Source: an uncultured cyanobacterium (GTDB lineage Bacteria > Cyanobacteriota > Cyanobacteriia > Cyanobacteriales > FACHB-T130). Taken from it: a stretch of DNA of 42,877 nucleotides. Where the stretch lies: the NCBI GenBank assembly GCA_936920195.1, contig CAKZHE010000087.1:1-42877 (forward strand), given 5' to 3'. Positions 1 through 9,106 of the stretch are shown in pieces. The translations under genes were made by a program, and so were the position numbers. The notes beneath the pieces are model-generated. The model was given only the letters and a program-made list of their open reading frames with translations, was not told where the DNA came from and did no database searches. Position 1 is the first letter of the stretch, and each line of letters begins with the position of its first letter.

Positions 1-410
1 TTCGCTTTTTCTTCCTGATTCTCATTGTGCTAGCGCAATCAGAATCTATTTTGGCTTGACTTTTAACACATCTTCTGAATTTCTTAAATTACTAGCGCGA
101 TCGCTTGACATTCAAGACAGTCGCTACAGGTGTAAATCACCAAACCGAGAACCGCTATAATGAGTTTTTCAGTCCTCTTCAGAGGACTTAGTTTATTAGC
201 CAGGGACTTAAGTCCCTGGCGGGTGTCTCTAAAAGCAAATTAATGTGCTAGCTAGAAGCACAACTCAAGTAAATCCAGTCCATTCTTTGCGGACTTCGGC
301 GGAAATATTTACGAACCGCAAAGATAGTCATTAAAAATTAACAATTATGTCCCCGCAAATTGGGCATTCTGTAATTAGGATAACTTAAACAAAAAAAGAG
401 GATAAATGCT
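1..410. other. Intergenic region with two small palindromes
   Basis: No coding region is visible in the first 410 bases. It holds two perfect hairpins close together: AGTCCTCTTCAGAGGACT at about 171-188 and a 20-base palindrome at about 200-219 (arms CCAGGGACTT and AAGTCCCTGG). They could end transcription of a gene lying left of the window, or be dispersed palindromic repeats. The leader of the next gene lies at its right end, with a GAGG-type ribosome binding site about 10 bases before the ATG at 411. Confidence 0.5.
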
Positions 411-1400
411 ATGGATGTCAGTGAATTACTAAAACGTTATGAAGCAGGGGAAAGGGACTTTAGCGGGGCTAATTTGATTGGCGCGAATCTAGAAAAAGTT
501 AATCTAGAGCAAATTAATCTAGCTGGAGCCTACTTATCGGCAGTAAATTTCAGTCGAGCATCCCTCAAAGGCGCAAATCTCCAAGGAGCTTTCTTACATC
601 GAGTCGATTTGAGTTATGCCAAAATCAATGAGGCAGTGCTGACGGCAGCTGACTTAACCAAGGCGAATCTCAAAGGCGCTTATTTAGTTAAATCTATCCT
701 GGTGGGAACTAAACTCAGTGGCGCTAACTTAGCCGCCGTTAACCTGCGTTTAGCCAACTTGCACGGGGTGAACCTCTGCGGAGCCGATTTAAGGGGAATT
801 AATTTTCGCTCGGCTAACTTGGAACAAGCTAATTTGAGTTGGGCAAATTTGAATGGAGCGAAATTAAGCGGAGCGCTGCTGCGCGGGGCAAATCTGAATG
901 GAGCCAAACTAAGTCAAGCTTTCCTGAATGGGGTGGATTTGAATGGGGTGGATTTGGATGGGGTGAATCTGAGCGAAAGCAAGTTGAGTGGAGCTAATTT
1001 GAGCGAAGCTAATCTCACTGCTTGCAATCTTTCTTATGCTCAGTTGCGCGTGGCTTTACTATCCAGGGCAAACTTGCACGCGGCTAATCTCAATCAAGCA
1101 GCACTGAATAAAGCGGATTTGTGCGAAGCGAATTTGAGTAAAGCTGACTTAACTGAAGCCAATTTAAGCGAAGCTGACTTGACAGGCGCTAATTTAAATA
1201 TGGCTAGTTTGTGCGATGCTAACCTGACTGGTACGAGTTTGCGGGGAGCCTATCTTTGGGGGGCAAACCTGAATGCGGCAGAATTGCGAGGCGCAGATTT
1301 GCGGGGGGCGAGCCTGCGGGGGGCATACTTGCAAGTCTCGGATTGGCGGGAAACACTGTTTGCCGGAACGACGATGCCCGATGGCAGCGTCCGCGATTGA
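411..1400 (+). CDS. Pentapeptide-repeat protein
   Basis: A 329-residue protein built almost entirely of A(D/N)LxX pentapeptides, visible as ANL, ADL and VNL triplets every five residues from about residue 18 to 315. The family folds as a right-handed four-sided beta-helix. Cyanobacteria have many members, mostly of unknown role; a few in other bacteria mimic DNA and protect gyrase. There is no signal peptide or membrane segment, so it is probably cytosolic. The N-terminus (MDVSELLKRYEAGERDFSG) is the usual short helical cap of cyanobacterial members. The ATG is preceded by a GAGG motif. Nothing in the sequence indicates a partner or substrate. A hairpin follows the stop codon. Confidence 0.93.
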   Translation: MDVSELLKRYEAGERDFSGANLIGANLEKVNLEQINLAGAYLSAVNFSRASLKGANLQGAFLHRVDLSYAKINEAVLTAADLTKANLKGAYLVKSILVGTKLSGANLAAVNLRLANLHGVNLCGADLRGINFRSANLEQANLSWANLNGAKLSGALLRGANLNGAKLSQAFLNGVDLNGVDLDGVNLSESKLSGANLSEANLTACNLSYAQLRVALLSRANLHAANLNQAALNKADLCEANLSKADLTEANLSEADLTGANLNMASLCDANLTGTSLRGAYLWGANLNAAELRGADLRGASLRGAYLQVSDWRETLFAGTTMPDGSVRD

Positions 1401-1413
1401 GATGTCTATATGG

Positions 1414-1436
1414 GAGACGTTCCGGTGGAACGTCTC
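1414..1436 (+). terminator. Hairpin after the pentapeptide gene
   Basis: A perfect 10-base-pair stem (GAGACGTTCC / GGAACGTCTC) with a three-base loop lies 13 bases past the stop codon. It has no T-run, so it is either a weak terminator or one copy of a dispersed cyanobacterial palindrome. Confidence 0.45.
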
Positions 1437-1596
1437 TACATAATTGGGATAAATTCAGGTGCGAAAATCTATTTCAAATAGTAGCTGCGATCGCCAAATT
1501 TTCAGGTTAAAATTGGGCAGTGGGAAACCCTGCGATCGCCCAACCTTTTAAAATCCGCTCCATCGCCGCAATATAAACCTATTGTTCTGTCCCTAT

Positions 1597-2667
1597 ATGT
1601 CTCAAGATATTCTTTCCAACCAGAGTGTTTCAGACCCTTTAGCTGAGAACAAGCCCCCAAATTGGTCGGCAGATAGCTATGCTGACCATTTGATGGAAGA
1701 TTTATTTTCAGATCTTGACCGGGTTTTGGAAGGTGGTAGCCAATCACCAAAAGAACCAGCGGCTCCGGCATACGTTTCTTTGCAGCCGATTGTGATGCCG
1801 AGGATTGAACTGCCCCCAGTTGCGCCAACCGCAGCGCCACCTGCCCCGGCAACCCCAGTGGCAAAATCAACTCGCAAACGGAAGCGGGGTTGGCTGTCTT
1901 TTGACAAAATTCTCTTGGTAGCGGCTGGCATTTCGGTTTCGGCTACAGGGATGCTGTGGTTAGCCAGCCAGCAAAAAATCAAATTACCAAAATGGCATTG
2001 GCAGCAGTTGGCAGCTACTTCCCCAGGGGCGCAAAATGTCCAATCGCCAGCGGATGCTCAATTTATTGATTATATGCTGCGATCGCTCGCCAGTATCGAT
2101 CGCAAAGTCCAAGCCAGCAAGCAATCAGGCAATGCTTCTCTTCCCACCACTGGACAGATGCCTGCGCTCTCCCCTAGCAATTTATCCCAAGTTCCCAGCC
2201 GGGGAGTAATGGAGCGAGTATATATTCCAGTTTATCAAGCCCCGCCTGGACTCTCCACCCTTCCCACCCTTCCCAACAGCACTAAACCGACGCTACCCCC
2301 ACCAACAGCAGCAGCTGCTCCTGCCAGTCCTGCCACTAAGGTAGCTCCAGCGGCTCCTGTGGCGGCAGCGGTGGCTCCAGTACGCCCTGCGCCTAAACCT
2401 TCCGCTGCCCAAGTGCCAAAATCTACCGATGTGCCGATTCCTAGTCCCAGTGCAGCCCCTACCATTTATGGTCATACGCTGGTAGGAGTTTTAGAATTAG
2501 GCAATCTCTCGGCGGCGCTCTTTGAAATCAATGGACTCACCCAAAAGATTGCCCTTGGGCAAACTATCGGCTCTAGTGGTTGGACATTAGTATCGATTAC
2601 CAATCAAGAAGCTGTGGTGCGACGCAATGGCGAAGTCCGTTCCATCTATGTTGGACAGAAATTCTAG
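1597..2667 (+). CDS. Membrane-anchored protein with GspC/PilP-like C-terminal domain
   Basis: A protein of about 356 residues. I start it at the ATG at 1597 (MSQDILSNQ); a TTG five codons upstream is open but less likely. Visible parts: an acidic N-terminus, a basic KRKR stop-transfer sequence, one membrane helix at about residues 103-121 (ILLVAAGISVSATGMLWLA), a long Pro/Ala-rich linker, and a compact C-terminal domain of about 70 residues (from GHTLVGVLELGN to VGQKF). The C-terminal pattern, a short strand, then LGQTI, then a strand with a conserved gly, then IYVGQKF, resembles the HR domain of GspC and the PilP fold. That suggests a bitopic inner-membrane protein with its C-terminus in the periplasm. 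No other secretion or pilus gene is nearby, so the role is open. The Uma2 gene starts 9 bases downstream. Confidence 0.75.
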   Translation: MSQDILSNQSVSDPLAENKPPNWSADSYADHLMEDLFSDLDRVLEGGSQSPKEPAAPAYVSLQPIVMPRIELPPVAPTAAPPAPATPVAKSTRKRKRGWLSFDKILLVAAGISVSATGMLWLASQQKIKLPKWHWQQLAATSPGAQNVQSPADAQFIDYMLRSLASIDRKVQASKQSGNASLPTTGQMPALSPSNLSQVPSRGVMERVYIPVYQAPPGLSTLPTLPNSTKPTLPPPTAAAAPASPATKVAPAAPVAAAVAPVRPAPKPSAAQVPKSTDVPIPSPSAAPTIYGHTLVGVLELGNLSAALFEINGLTQKIALGQTIGSSGWTLVSITNQEAVVRRNGEVRSIYVGQKF

Positions 2668-2676
2668 AATTCCATT

Positions 2677-3366
2677 ATGGTGACATTAGAACTGCGACAA
2701 ATCAGCGTTCCCCCCGGGCAGCGCCTAGTCCTGAATTATGTCAACTGGGAGGAATTTGAAGCGATTTTACAAGAGTTAGGCGATCGCCGCCCCACCAGAC
2801 TAGCTTATTATCAGCAAACTTTAGAAATTAGAATGCCATTACCAGAGCATGAGGCGAGCAAGGAACTCATCGGGGACATGGTGAAAATCTTGCTGGAAGA
2901 ACTAGAAATGGATAGAGAATGCTTTGGTTCAACTACTTTTAAGCGGGAAGATATGGCGGCAGGCATTGAGCCAGATAATTGTTTCTACATCCAGAATCAT
3001 CAATTAATGATTGGCAAAACCCGCTTAGATCTATCAATAGATCCACCCCCAGATTTAGCGATTGAAGTCGATCTAACTTCCAAAACCCAACTAGATATTT
3101 ACGCAGCTTTGGGAGTACCAGAATTATGGCGCTATGAGAAAGGAAGGCTGAAAATTAGCCTTTGGCAAAATGGTAAATATATTGATTCTGCTATCAGTGC
3201 CACTTTTCCTCAATTGCCAGTAATTGCAGGGATTTGTCAATTTTTAGACCTGAGTAAAACCGCCGGGATGAGTCCGGCGTTAAGGGGATTTCGGAAGTGG
3301 ATTAGGGAGCAGGGAACAGTCAAGTCGCTTCGCTCCAATTCAAAATTCAAAATTAAAGACAATTAG
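2677..3366 (+). CDS. Uma2 family (DUF820) putative endonuclease
   Basis: A 229-residue Uma2 protein, a family greatly expanded in cyanobacteria with a PD-(D/E)xK-type nuclease fold. The diagnostic segment is PPPDLAIEVDLTSK followed by YAALGVPELWRY, giving the conserved D and E..K catalytic positions. The N-terminal NWEEFEAILQELGDRR and the MPLPEHE motif are also typical. The last ten residues (NSKFKIKDN) are encoded by the heptamer TTCAAAA/TTGAATT repeat that recurs in this genome, so the C-terminus has probably been replaced or extended by a repeat. Substrate and role of the family are not established. It lies just downstream of the GspC/PilP-like gene and may be cotranscribed. Confidence 0.85.
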   Translation: MVTLELRQISVPPGQRLVLNYVNWEEFEAILQELGDRRPTRLAYYQQTLEIRMPLPEHEASKELIGDMVKILLEELEMDRECFGSTTFKREDMAAGIEPDNCFYIQNHQLMIGKTRLDLSIDPPPDLAIEVDLTSKTQLDIYAALGVPELWRYEKGRLKISLWQNGKYIDSAISATFPQLPVIAGICQFLDLSKTAGMSPALRGFRKWIREQGTVKSLRSNSKFKIKDN

Positions 3367-3429
3367 TGGGAGCTTGAACTCACCACTAATTGAAGACCGC
3401 CAAATCAAAGATTGTGGCGGGGGCTTGAA

Positions 3430-3500
3430 CAAGCGAATTAATTAATTCAAAATTATTTCCATTCTTCATTTTGAATTTTGAATTTTGCCTTTTGAATTCA
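3430..3500. repeat. AT-rich TTGAATT heptamer cluster
   Basis: The gap between the convergent Uma2 and MBL genes contains several copies of TTGAATT/AATTCAAAA. The same short unit occurs at 3340-3360, inside the M16 peptidase gene, at 24630-24660 and at 42690-42718. Confidence 0.6.
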
Positions 3501-3557
3501 AAAAAGGTCAACAGTGGCATTAACCAGTAAAATACCAAGTTGGTGTCCCATTCCCCA

Positions 3558-4409
3558 TTAAATTACTGAGATAATTGTCCCTTCGCGAGCTAGACAAGAA
3601 TTTGGGAAAGCTTCCTTTAAATCCAAAGCCATCCGATCCAAAAAATCGTCGCTGTGGTTAGGATCGTGATGAAATTTTACAAATCGCTTTACTCCTGCCG
3701 CCTTAGAAATCTTTACTCCTTCCTCCCAAGTGGAGTGACCCCAGCCAACTTTAGGCGCTTTGGGATTGCTATATTCGGCATCAGTATACATAGCGTCATA
3801 AATAAATACATCTGCTTCGCGAGCCAAGTGCAGCACGTTTTCATCCATGCGGTCTGGGAAATGTTCTGTATCTGTGCAATAACAGGCTGTATGCCCCTGC
3901 CAAGTAATCCGATATCCCATTGCCCCGTTGGGATGGTTGAGAGGTGCTGTTTCAATCAAAATGTCATCTAACTTGAGGGTATCGCCAACTTTTAATTCAT
4001 GGAATTTCACATTGGCCTTCATGGGAGCAATTGGCACCGGGGAATTAGCATGAAGCACCCGATCGATGAAATGCTGTTTCATCGATTCTTGATCCGGGGG
4101 GACTGCGCCATAAATATCGAAGCAATTCCCGGCGGTGAAAGCCGGAACAAAAAATGGTACTCCTTGAATATGATCCCAATGGTAATGGGTGAAAAACATA
4201 TAGGCTTCGACTGGCATTTGGGGACGCAAGCGATCGCCTAAGATCCGCAAACCAGTACCGCCATCAAAAATTAACCGCTTGCCAGCAATCCTCATTTCGA
4301 TACAGGAGGTATTGCCTCCATATCGCACTGTATCTTTCCCTGGGGACGGTATACTGCCCCGCACGCCCCAGAACTGGACTACAAACTCGGAAGAAGGGTT
4401 GGTTTCCAT
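3558..4409 (-). CDS. MBL-fold metallo-hydrolase
   Basis: A 283-residue protein of the metallo-beta-lactamase superfamily. The metal-binding signature HxHxDH is seen as THYHWDH (His75, His77, Asp79, His80). Further ligands are likely in NHPNGAMGYR, in the acidic YDAMYTD segment and in KFHHDP near the C-terminus. The opening FWGVRGSIPSPG..RYGGNTSC is typical of the RNase Z/PhnP-like branch annotated as MBL-fold hydrolases in cyanobacteria. It probably hydrolyses a phosphodiester, but the substrate is unknown. It is cytosolic, with no signal peptide. It lies about 200 bases downstream of aroC on the same strand, and that gap shows no convincing gene. Confidence 0.88.
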   Translation of the reverse strand: METNPSSEFVVQFWGVRGSIPSPGKDTVRYGGNTSCIEMRIAGKRLIFDGGTGLRILGDRLRPQMPVEAYMFFTHYHWDHIQGVPFFVPAFTAGNCFDIYGAVPPDQESMKQHFIDRVLHANSPVPIAPMKANVKFHELKVGDTLKLDDILIETAPLNHPNGAMGYRITWQGHTACYCTDTEHFPDRMDENVLHLAREADVFIYDAMYTDAEYSNPKAPKVGWGHSTWEEGVKISKAAGVKRFVKFHHDPNHSDDFLDRMALDLKEAFPNSCLAREGTIISVI

Positions 4410-4606
4410 GTCAAACTTCAGACTTCAAAGTTTCACCAAAAACTTTTTGGACGATCCCTGATAATGTACCCCAATTTTGGGTTACACCTCCTGGTTGTAG
4501 ACGCCTGTATGGCGGCTTGTCCTTGGCTTTACCCCAGAGGGAAAGCTTTACTCGGTAGCCCTGAGTGCAGGACAGACCTGCTCTTAAAATCGGATCAAAT
4601 ACCCGA

Positions 4607-5737
4607 TTAACTTGATGCTGGCTCTCCACAAGCCTCCATTTGCTCGCTCTTGAGCGTGTGACATTGACCTTGATGGCGTAACAAGTGATCGCAAAGAACT
4701 AAAGCAACCATTGCTTCTACCATAGGCACGGCTCTGGGTAAAACGCAAGGATCGTGGCGACCCTTAGCAGCTAGTATAGTCTCTTCTCCGGAACGGGTCA
4801 CTGTCCGCTGTTCCTTACGAATAGTTGCCGTTGGCTTAAAAGCCACCCGCAGGATAATATTTTCCCCATTAGAAATTCCCCCTTGAATGCCTCCAGAACG
4901 ATTGGTAATTGTACGGTTTTTACCATATTCATCGATGTAGAATTCATCGTTATGTTGGCTGCCAGTGAGGAGAGTGCCAGCAAACCCCGATCCAATTTCA
5001 AAGCCTTTACTGGCAGGTAAGGACATAACTCCTTTTGCCAAATCAGCTTCTAGTTTATCAAACACTGGCGAACCTAACCCCCACGGCACTTGCCGCGCAA
5101 CGCATTCTACCACACCACCAATGGAATCTCCCTCCCGACGTATTTGTTCAATTTTCTCAATCATTCGCTCGGCACATTCGGAATCAGGACAGCGGACAAT
5201 ATTACTCTCTACTTGGGCGAGGGTGACAGTGTTGGGGTCAATTGTGGCTTCTAAGTCTTGGATGCGCTTAACATAACCGACGATCTCGACTCCCGCGACT
5301 TGCTGAAGAATTTTTTTGGCGATCGCCCCTGCTGCTACTCTACCAATAGTTTCCCTCGCGGAAGACCTTCCACCGCCCTGCCAATTGCGAATGCCATATT
5401 TAGCATCGTAGGTCGCATCAGCATGGGATGGGCGGTACTTATCTGCCATTTCGTCGTAGTCTTGGGAACGAGTATCTTGATTCCTGACTAGAATCGCAAT
5501 TGGCGTACCCAAGGTTTTACCTTCAAAAGTTCCAGAGATAATTTCGCAACTATCTGCCTCCTTCCGGGGGGTAACGATTTTGCTTTGACCAGGACGGCGA
5601 CGATCTAACTCTCCCTGAATTTCGGCGGCAGAGATTTCTAGCTTCGGCGGGCAACCATCAATTACAACGCCTACGCCGCCTCCGTGGGACTCCCCAAAGG
5701 TAGTGATGCGGAATAGATGCCCGAATGTATTGCCCAT
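4607..5737 (-). CDS. aroC: Chorismate synthase
   Basis: A 376-residue chorismate synthase, the last enzyme of the shikimate pathway. It makes chorismate from 5-enolpyruvylshikimate-3-phosphate using reduced FMN. The three family signatures are present: [17 protein letters not shown] near the N-terminus with catalytic His18, RPSHAD..YDAKYG followed by [10 protein letters not shown] around residues 103-130, and the C-terminal [17 protein letters not shown] with the second catalytic His. The N-terminus [20 protein letters not shown] matches the family start. It is slightly longer than usual at the C-terminus. Downstream on the same strand is the MBL hydrolase. Confidence 0.97.
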   Translation of the reverse strand: MGNTFGHLFRITTFGESHGGGVGVVIDGCPPKLEISAAEIQGELDRRRPGQSKIVTPRKEADSCEIISGTFEGKTLGTPIAILVRNQDTRSQDYDEMADKYRPSHADATYDAKYGIRNWQGGGRSSARETIGRVAAGAIAKKILQQVAGVEIVGYVKRIQDLEATIDPNTVTLAQVESNIVRCPDSECAERMIEKIEQIRREGDSIGGVVECVARQVPWGLGSPVFDKLEADLAKGVMSLPASKGFEIGSGFAGTLLTGSQHNDEFYIDEYGKNRTITNRSGGIQGGISNGENIILRVAFKPTATIRKEQRTVTRSGEETILAAKGRHDPCVLPRAVPMVEAMVALVLCDHLLRHQGQCHTLKSEQMEACGEPASS

Positions 5738-5830
5738 GATCCCTTCAGTAACAGGTATTGAAAATTCTACCCTAGGTGGGACGCAATTGGTTAACAGGGT
5801 GATGGGGTGATGGGCTGATGGGGAGGTGAA

Positions 5831-6196
5831 TTATCTTGAACCTTGAATGCCAGTTATTTCGGCTGGGGTTAGCTGGTGAGTTGCCGACGAGGGGGAACAG
5901 GTATTGGCTACTCCCCACGGTATGCCATCATCAGGTACTGTCCAAGTGGTTTCGTCAACGCTACATTTTACGACTGCTTTGGCTCCCTTCGCTATTCGGA
6001 GAAGATCGCCAAAATAGAGGTATGTTCCCTTAGTTGTCTGAGCATAAGTAGACCGATTTTCACGTTTTAGTTCTACCTTTCCCCGAACTTCAATTAATTG
6101 AGCAATGGGGTCTTCGTTAATTTGCGCTTGGGCTTGATAACTGGGGGTAGTTAAAATTAAAGTCAAGGCAATTAGTAAGGAATTGGTAAGTTTCAT
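5831..6196 (-). CDS. Secreted FecR-like protein
   Basis: A 121-residue protein starting at the ATG at 6196 (MKLTNSLLIALTLILTTPSYQAQAQ), a clear signal peptide with cleavage likely after AQA. The mature part resembles a FecR-type domain: IEVRGKVELKRENR, then LYFGDLLRIAKGAKAVVKCSVD. A longer reading frame runs upstream, but the ATG at 6196 overlaps the TGA of the TPR gene as ATGA, the usual sign of translational coupling, and gives the signal peptide at the right place. FecR domains occur in periplasmic parts of sensing proteins; here the domain stands alone. It probably acts outside the membrane with the TPR protein. Confidence 0.72.
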   Translation of the reverse strand: MKLTNSLLIALTLILTTPSYQAQAQINEDPIAQLIEVRGKVELKRENRSTYAQTTKGTYLYFGDLLRIAKGAKAVVKCSVDETTWTVPDDGIPWGVANTCSPSSATHQLTPAEITGIQGSR

Positions 6197-7440
6197 GATT
6201 TTTCTCCCTTGGCTTGTAAATGTTCCCGTGCTAACCTGAGCCAAGTATCTTCATCGGGATTTTTTTGATTGGCATATTGAATACATTTGCCCCATTGTTC
6301 TTCGGCACTTGGTTCCTTATTCTCTTTTTCTAGCACCTGTGCTAATAAACAATAGGCTGGGGCGCGATTATTTTGTAAGCTAATGGCATCTTTGAGATGA
6401 TTTTCGGCTTTCACATAGTCTTGTTGACCTAGCCGCGCCCAACCTAGATTAGTCAACATGGTGTATTTGATTTCTGGGTCATTTTGCGCTAGGGGCAAGC
6501 TAATACTCAGCCAAGAAATGGCTTTGGAATAGTTGTCTTTGTTTTCATCACCTTTGAGAATATAAAGTCGAGAAAGATTGGTGGCGGCTTGGTAATAGCC
6601 TCCTTTGACGGCAATTTGATAGGATGAACCAGCGCGATCGCTATCTTGCAAAGATTCGTAAAATACGCCTAAGTTATAATGAGCTTTGGCATGGTCAGGA
6701 TATAATTTCAGGGCGCGGTTATATTTATTTTCAGCACTGCTTAATTTGCCTGCTGCGTAGTCTTTCTCGCCCAAGGAGTTGTATTTGTCGGCAATCTTCG
6801 GCAATAATGTTTGGTGAAAAATTCCCAAGCCCAGCAATAATAATAAGGAAGCACTAAATCCGGCTTCGTGCCAGAAAATTTTAGGGATGCGGAAATTTTC
6901 CATTAATGTTTTGAGTGCTTCCTGTCCGGTTTTAGTTAGGGTACTGCCCCCAGTGAGCAAGGCAAGTAATGTTTGGGAAATGACGGCAAAAGTTCCAAAA
7001 GGATCTGGTCCACCACTTAAAAATCGGGAGGAAATATCAATCATTAAACTGAGGGAAGCTGCTAAACAGGTGGCTGATAAACCGCTCCACAGCCAATCAT
7101 AGCGATCCCACCAAGGAGTTTTGGAACTGTCTAGAAACCACCACCAAAAGTTTTCGGGGGGATTGAGTTGGTCGCGCCAATAAGATAGTTTGCCTAATTG
7201 ATTAATGGCATCTACTTGTTTTTTTAAACGTTGATCTAAACGATTGATGGTTGCAAATAGTTTTTTGCTAGAAGATAGATTGTTTTTATCAATGACGGTT
7301 TGGACGGAATGACGAGCAATCAAAACTTCTAGCACTGGGGATGAGGACAAGGAAAGATCGGTTTTTTTCAGGGCAGTTTCGAGGGCGATTAAGGCAGTTT
7401 CATACTTGGCGATCGCTTGCTCTAGGGGAGATGCGTTCAT
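6193..7440 (-). CDS. Membrane protein with C-terminal TPR repeats
   Basis: A 415-residue protein. An N-terminal helical region of about 110 residues, possibly coiled-coil, is followed by hydrophobic segments at about 120-140 and 193-213, with a weaker one near 150-170. From about 220 onward there are TPR repeats (e.g. YAAGKLSSAENKYNRALKLYPDHAKAHYNLGVFYES). The repeats probably scaffold a partner on one side of the membrane. The stop codon overlaps the start of the FecR-like gene, so the two are likely coexpressed and may form one complex. Function unknown. Confidence 0.8.
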   Translation of the reverse strand: MNASPLEQAIAKYETALIALETALKKTDLSLSSSPVLEVLIARHSVQTVIDKNNLSSSKKLFATINRLDQRLKKQVDAINQLGKLSYWRDQLNPPENFWWWFLDSSKTPWWDRYDWLWSGLSATCLAASLSLMIDISSRFLSGGPDPFGTFAVISQTLLALLTGGSTLTKTGQEALKTLMENFRIPKIFWHEAGFSASLLLLLGLGIFHQTLLPKIADKYNSLGEKDYAAGKLSSAENKYNRALKLYPDHAKAHYNLGVFYESLQDSDRAGSSYQIAVKGGYYQAATNLSRLYILKGDENKDNYSKAISWLSISLPLAQNDPEIKYTMLTNLGWARLGQQDYVKAENHLKDAISLQNNRAPAYCLLAQVLEKENKEPSAEEQWGKCIQYANQKNPDEDTWLRLAREHLQAKGEKS

Positions 7441-7530
7441 AAATAGGGAACAGGGAACAGGGAATAGGGAACAGGGAACAGGGAACAGGGAACAGGGAAC
7501 AGGGAACAGGGAACAGGGAATAGGGGAATT
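7441..7530. repeat. GGGAACA heptamer tandem array
   Basis: About a dozen near-perfect copies of the heptamer GGGAACA/GGGAATA lie directly upstream of the TPR gene start. They are followed to about 7700 by looser G/T-rich relatives (GGGAATTG, TTAGGGA). This is a short tandemly repeated sequence of the kind found in filamentous cyanobacteria. The same unit in the opposite orientation forms the last 100 bases of the window. Confidence 0.85.
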
Positions 7531-7826
7531 GGGAATTGGGAATTGTTGTATTTTTAGTTTGTTGGTGTTTGTTTTTTTGTTTTTTGGGTTTTAGGTATTT
7601 TGGTTTTGGGTTTTTTGGAATTAGGGATTTAGGGATTGAGGTAATGAGGTAATGGGGAATTGGGAATGAGGGAATTAGGGAATGAGGGAATTGGGAATGA
7701 GGAGGTGTTTTATTAGTATTTTGATGGTGATGGAATTAGTTACTTTTAGGATATTATGATGGTTAAATACAGGCTATTTGTTCCAATATCGGGGAAATTT
7801 TCAACTTCCTTAAAATATCAAATTTC
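7531..7826. other. Repeat-derived intergenic region
   Basis: About 300 bases of low-complexity G/T-rich sequence between the divergent TPR gene and the kinase gene. No reading frame is convincing. Promoters for both genes must lie here, but I see no clear consensus boxes. Confidence 0.4.
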
Positions 7827-9092
7827 ATGAATTGCTATCTTGGTATTGATTTTGGTACTTCTGGGGCGCGAGCGATCGCCATTGATGCCAATAAAACGAA
7901 ACTGGTTGAAGTTAGCCAACAGTTTGTGCCAGTAAATAATCTGGCAAGTAGCTGGCAGCAAACTTTGTGGATGCTGATAAAGCAAATTCCCCTGGAATGG
8001 CGAAAACAGGTAAAGGCGATCGCCATTGATGGCACTTCTTCTACAGTTCTGCTCTGCGATCGCATGGGCAATCCGGTGGCTGAACCGTTGATGTATAATG
8101 ATGGGCGGGGCGCGGAGGTGATGGCAACCTTAAAGGAGATTGTCCCGCCAAAACATACAGCATTGAGCGCTACTTCCAGTTTAGCAAAATTGCTGTGGTT
8201 TGTAAAAGCATTAAATTTGAAAGCTGAAAATTATTACTTTCTCCATCAAGCTGATTGGCTGGCTTTTTTGCTGCACGGAAAACTAGGAATTAGTGACTAT
8301 CACAATGCTTTAAAGTTGGGTTACGATGTCGAAAATCTTGGCTATCCCAGTTGGTTAGAAAATTTTCCCCAAAGGTGTTGGTTGCCAAAAGTCTTGGCTC
8401 CTGGTACGCCTGTGAGTGAGGTGACAGCAGCAGTTGTCCATAGTTTAAGTTTGCCAGCCGATTGTTTAGTTTGTACGGGAACAACTGATAGCATTGCGGC
8501 TTTTTTAGCTAGTGGTGCTTCCCTACCAGGGGAGGCGGTGACATCCCTCGGTTCAACTTTGGCAGTGAAGTTATTAAGTCAAACTCGTGTTGAGGATGCG
8601 AGTTATGGCATTTATAGTCACAGATTAGGAGATTTGTGGCTGGCGGGGGGTGCTTCTAATACTGGTGGAGCGGTATTGCGAAAGTTTTTTACTGATGCAG
8701 AATTAACTGATTTGAGCGTTCAAATTAATCCAGATATTGCTAGTTTATTAGATTATTATCCGTTGTTAAAAGAGGGCGATCGCTTTCCGATTAACGATCC
8801 TAATTTACCACCTCGGTTAACTCCTCGCCCTACAGATCCGGTCGAATTTTTACACGGTTTACTAGAAAGTATGGCTCGAATTGAAGCACGGGGATATCAA
8901 CTTTTGCAAGAATTGGGAGCAACCAAATTAAAGTGCGTTTATACGGCTGGTGGCGGGGCTAAAAATGCTGTTTGGACAAAAATCCGTAGTCGTCATCTAC
9001 AAGTACCGATGTTGCCACCATTGCAAGCGGATGCTGCCTATGGGGTAGCTTTATTGAGTCAGGAAATAAGCTATACTGACAAGAGAATATAG
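7827..9092 (+). CDS. FGGY-family sugar kinase, probable D-ribulose kinase
   Basis: A 421-residue FGGY-family carbohydrate kinase. The N-terminal phosphate-binding motif is YLGIDFGTSGARA with a following IDGTSSTVLL segment, and the second ATPase half has TSLGSTLAVK, GGASNTGGAVL and YTAGGGAKNAVW. The length (about 420 rather than about 500) and these motifs match the cyanobacterial/plant subgroup shown to phosphorylate D-ribulose, so that is the most likely substrate; D-xylulose is the alternative. It would feed ribulose back into the pentose phosphate/Calvin pathway. It is cytosolic. The ATG at 7827 has no strong Shine-Dalgarno. The small protein/HNH pair follows closely. Confidence 0.85.
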   Translation: MNCYLGIDFGTSGARAIAIDANKTKLVEVSQQFVPVNNLASSWQQTLWMLIKQIPLEWRKQVKAIAIDGTSSTVLLCDRMGNPVAEPLMYNDGRGAEVMATLKEIVPPKHTALSATSSLAKLLWFVKALNLKAENYYFLHQADWLAFLLHGKLGISDYHNALKLGYDVENLGYPSWLENFPQRCWLPKVLAPGTPVSEVTAAVVHSLSLPADCLVCTGTTDSIAAFLASGASLPGEAVTSLGSTLAVKLLSQTRVEDASYGIYSHRLGDLWLAGGASNTGGAVLRKFFTDAELTDLSVQINPDIASLLDYYPLLKEGDRFPINDPNLPPRLTPRPTDPVEFLHGLLESMARIEARGYQLLQELGATKLKCVYTAGGGAKNAVWTKIRSRHLQVPMLPPLQADAAYGVALLSQEISYTDKRI

Positions 9093-9106
9093 TTAAGGCG
9101 ATCGCT

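Noticed and set aside
171-219. CRISPR-like short repeats at the left edge
   Set aside because: Two different palindromes, no repeated unit with spacers and no cas genes.
680-907. Minus-strand frame inside the pentapeptide gene
   Set aside because: Antisense translation of the pentapeptide repeats.
4411-4629. 72-residue open frame after aroC
   Set aside because: Overlaps the aroC 3' end, has no recognisable domain, and its composition is not protein-like; probably a chance frame.
7441-7530. CRISPR array at the heptamer repeats
   Set aside because: Units are 7 bases with no spacers; simple tandem repeat.
7406-7594. 62-residue frame made of NREQGTG repeats
   Set aside because: It is only the translation of the GGGAACA heptamer array.
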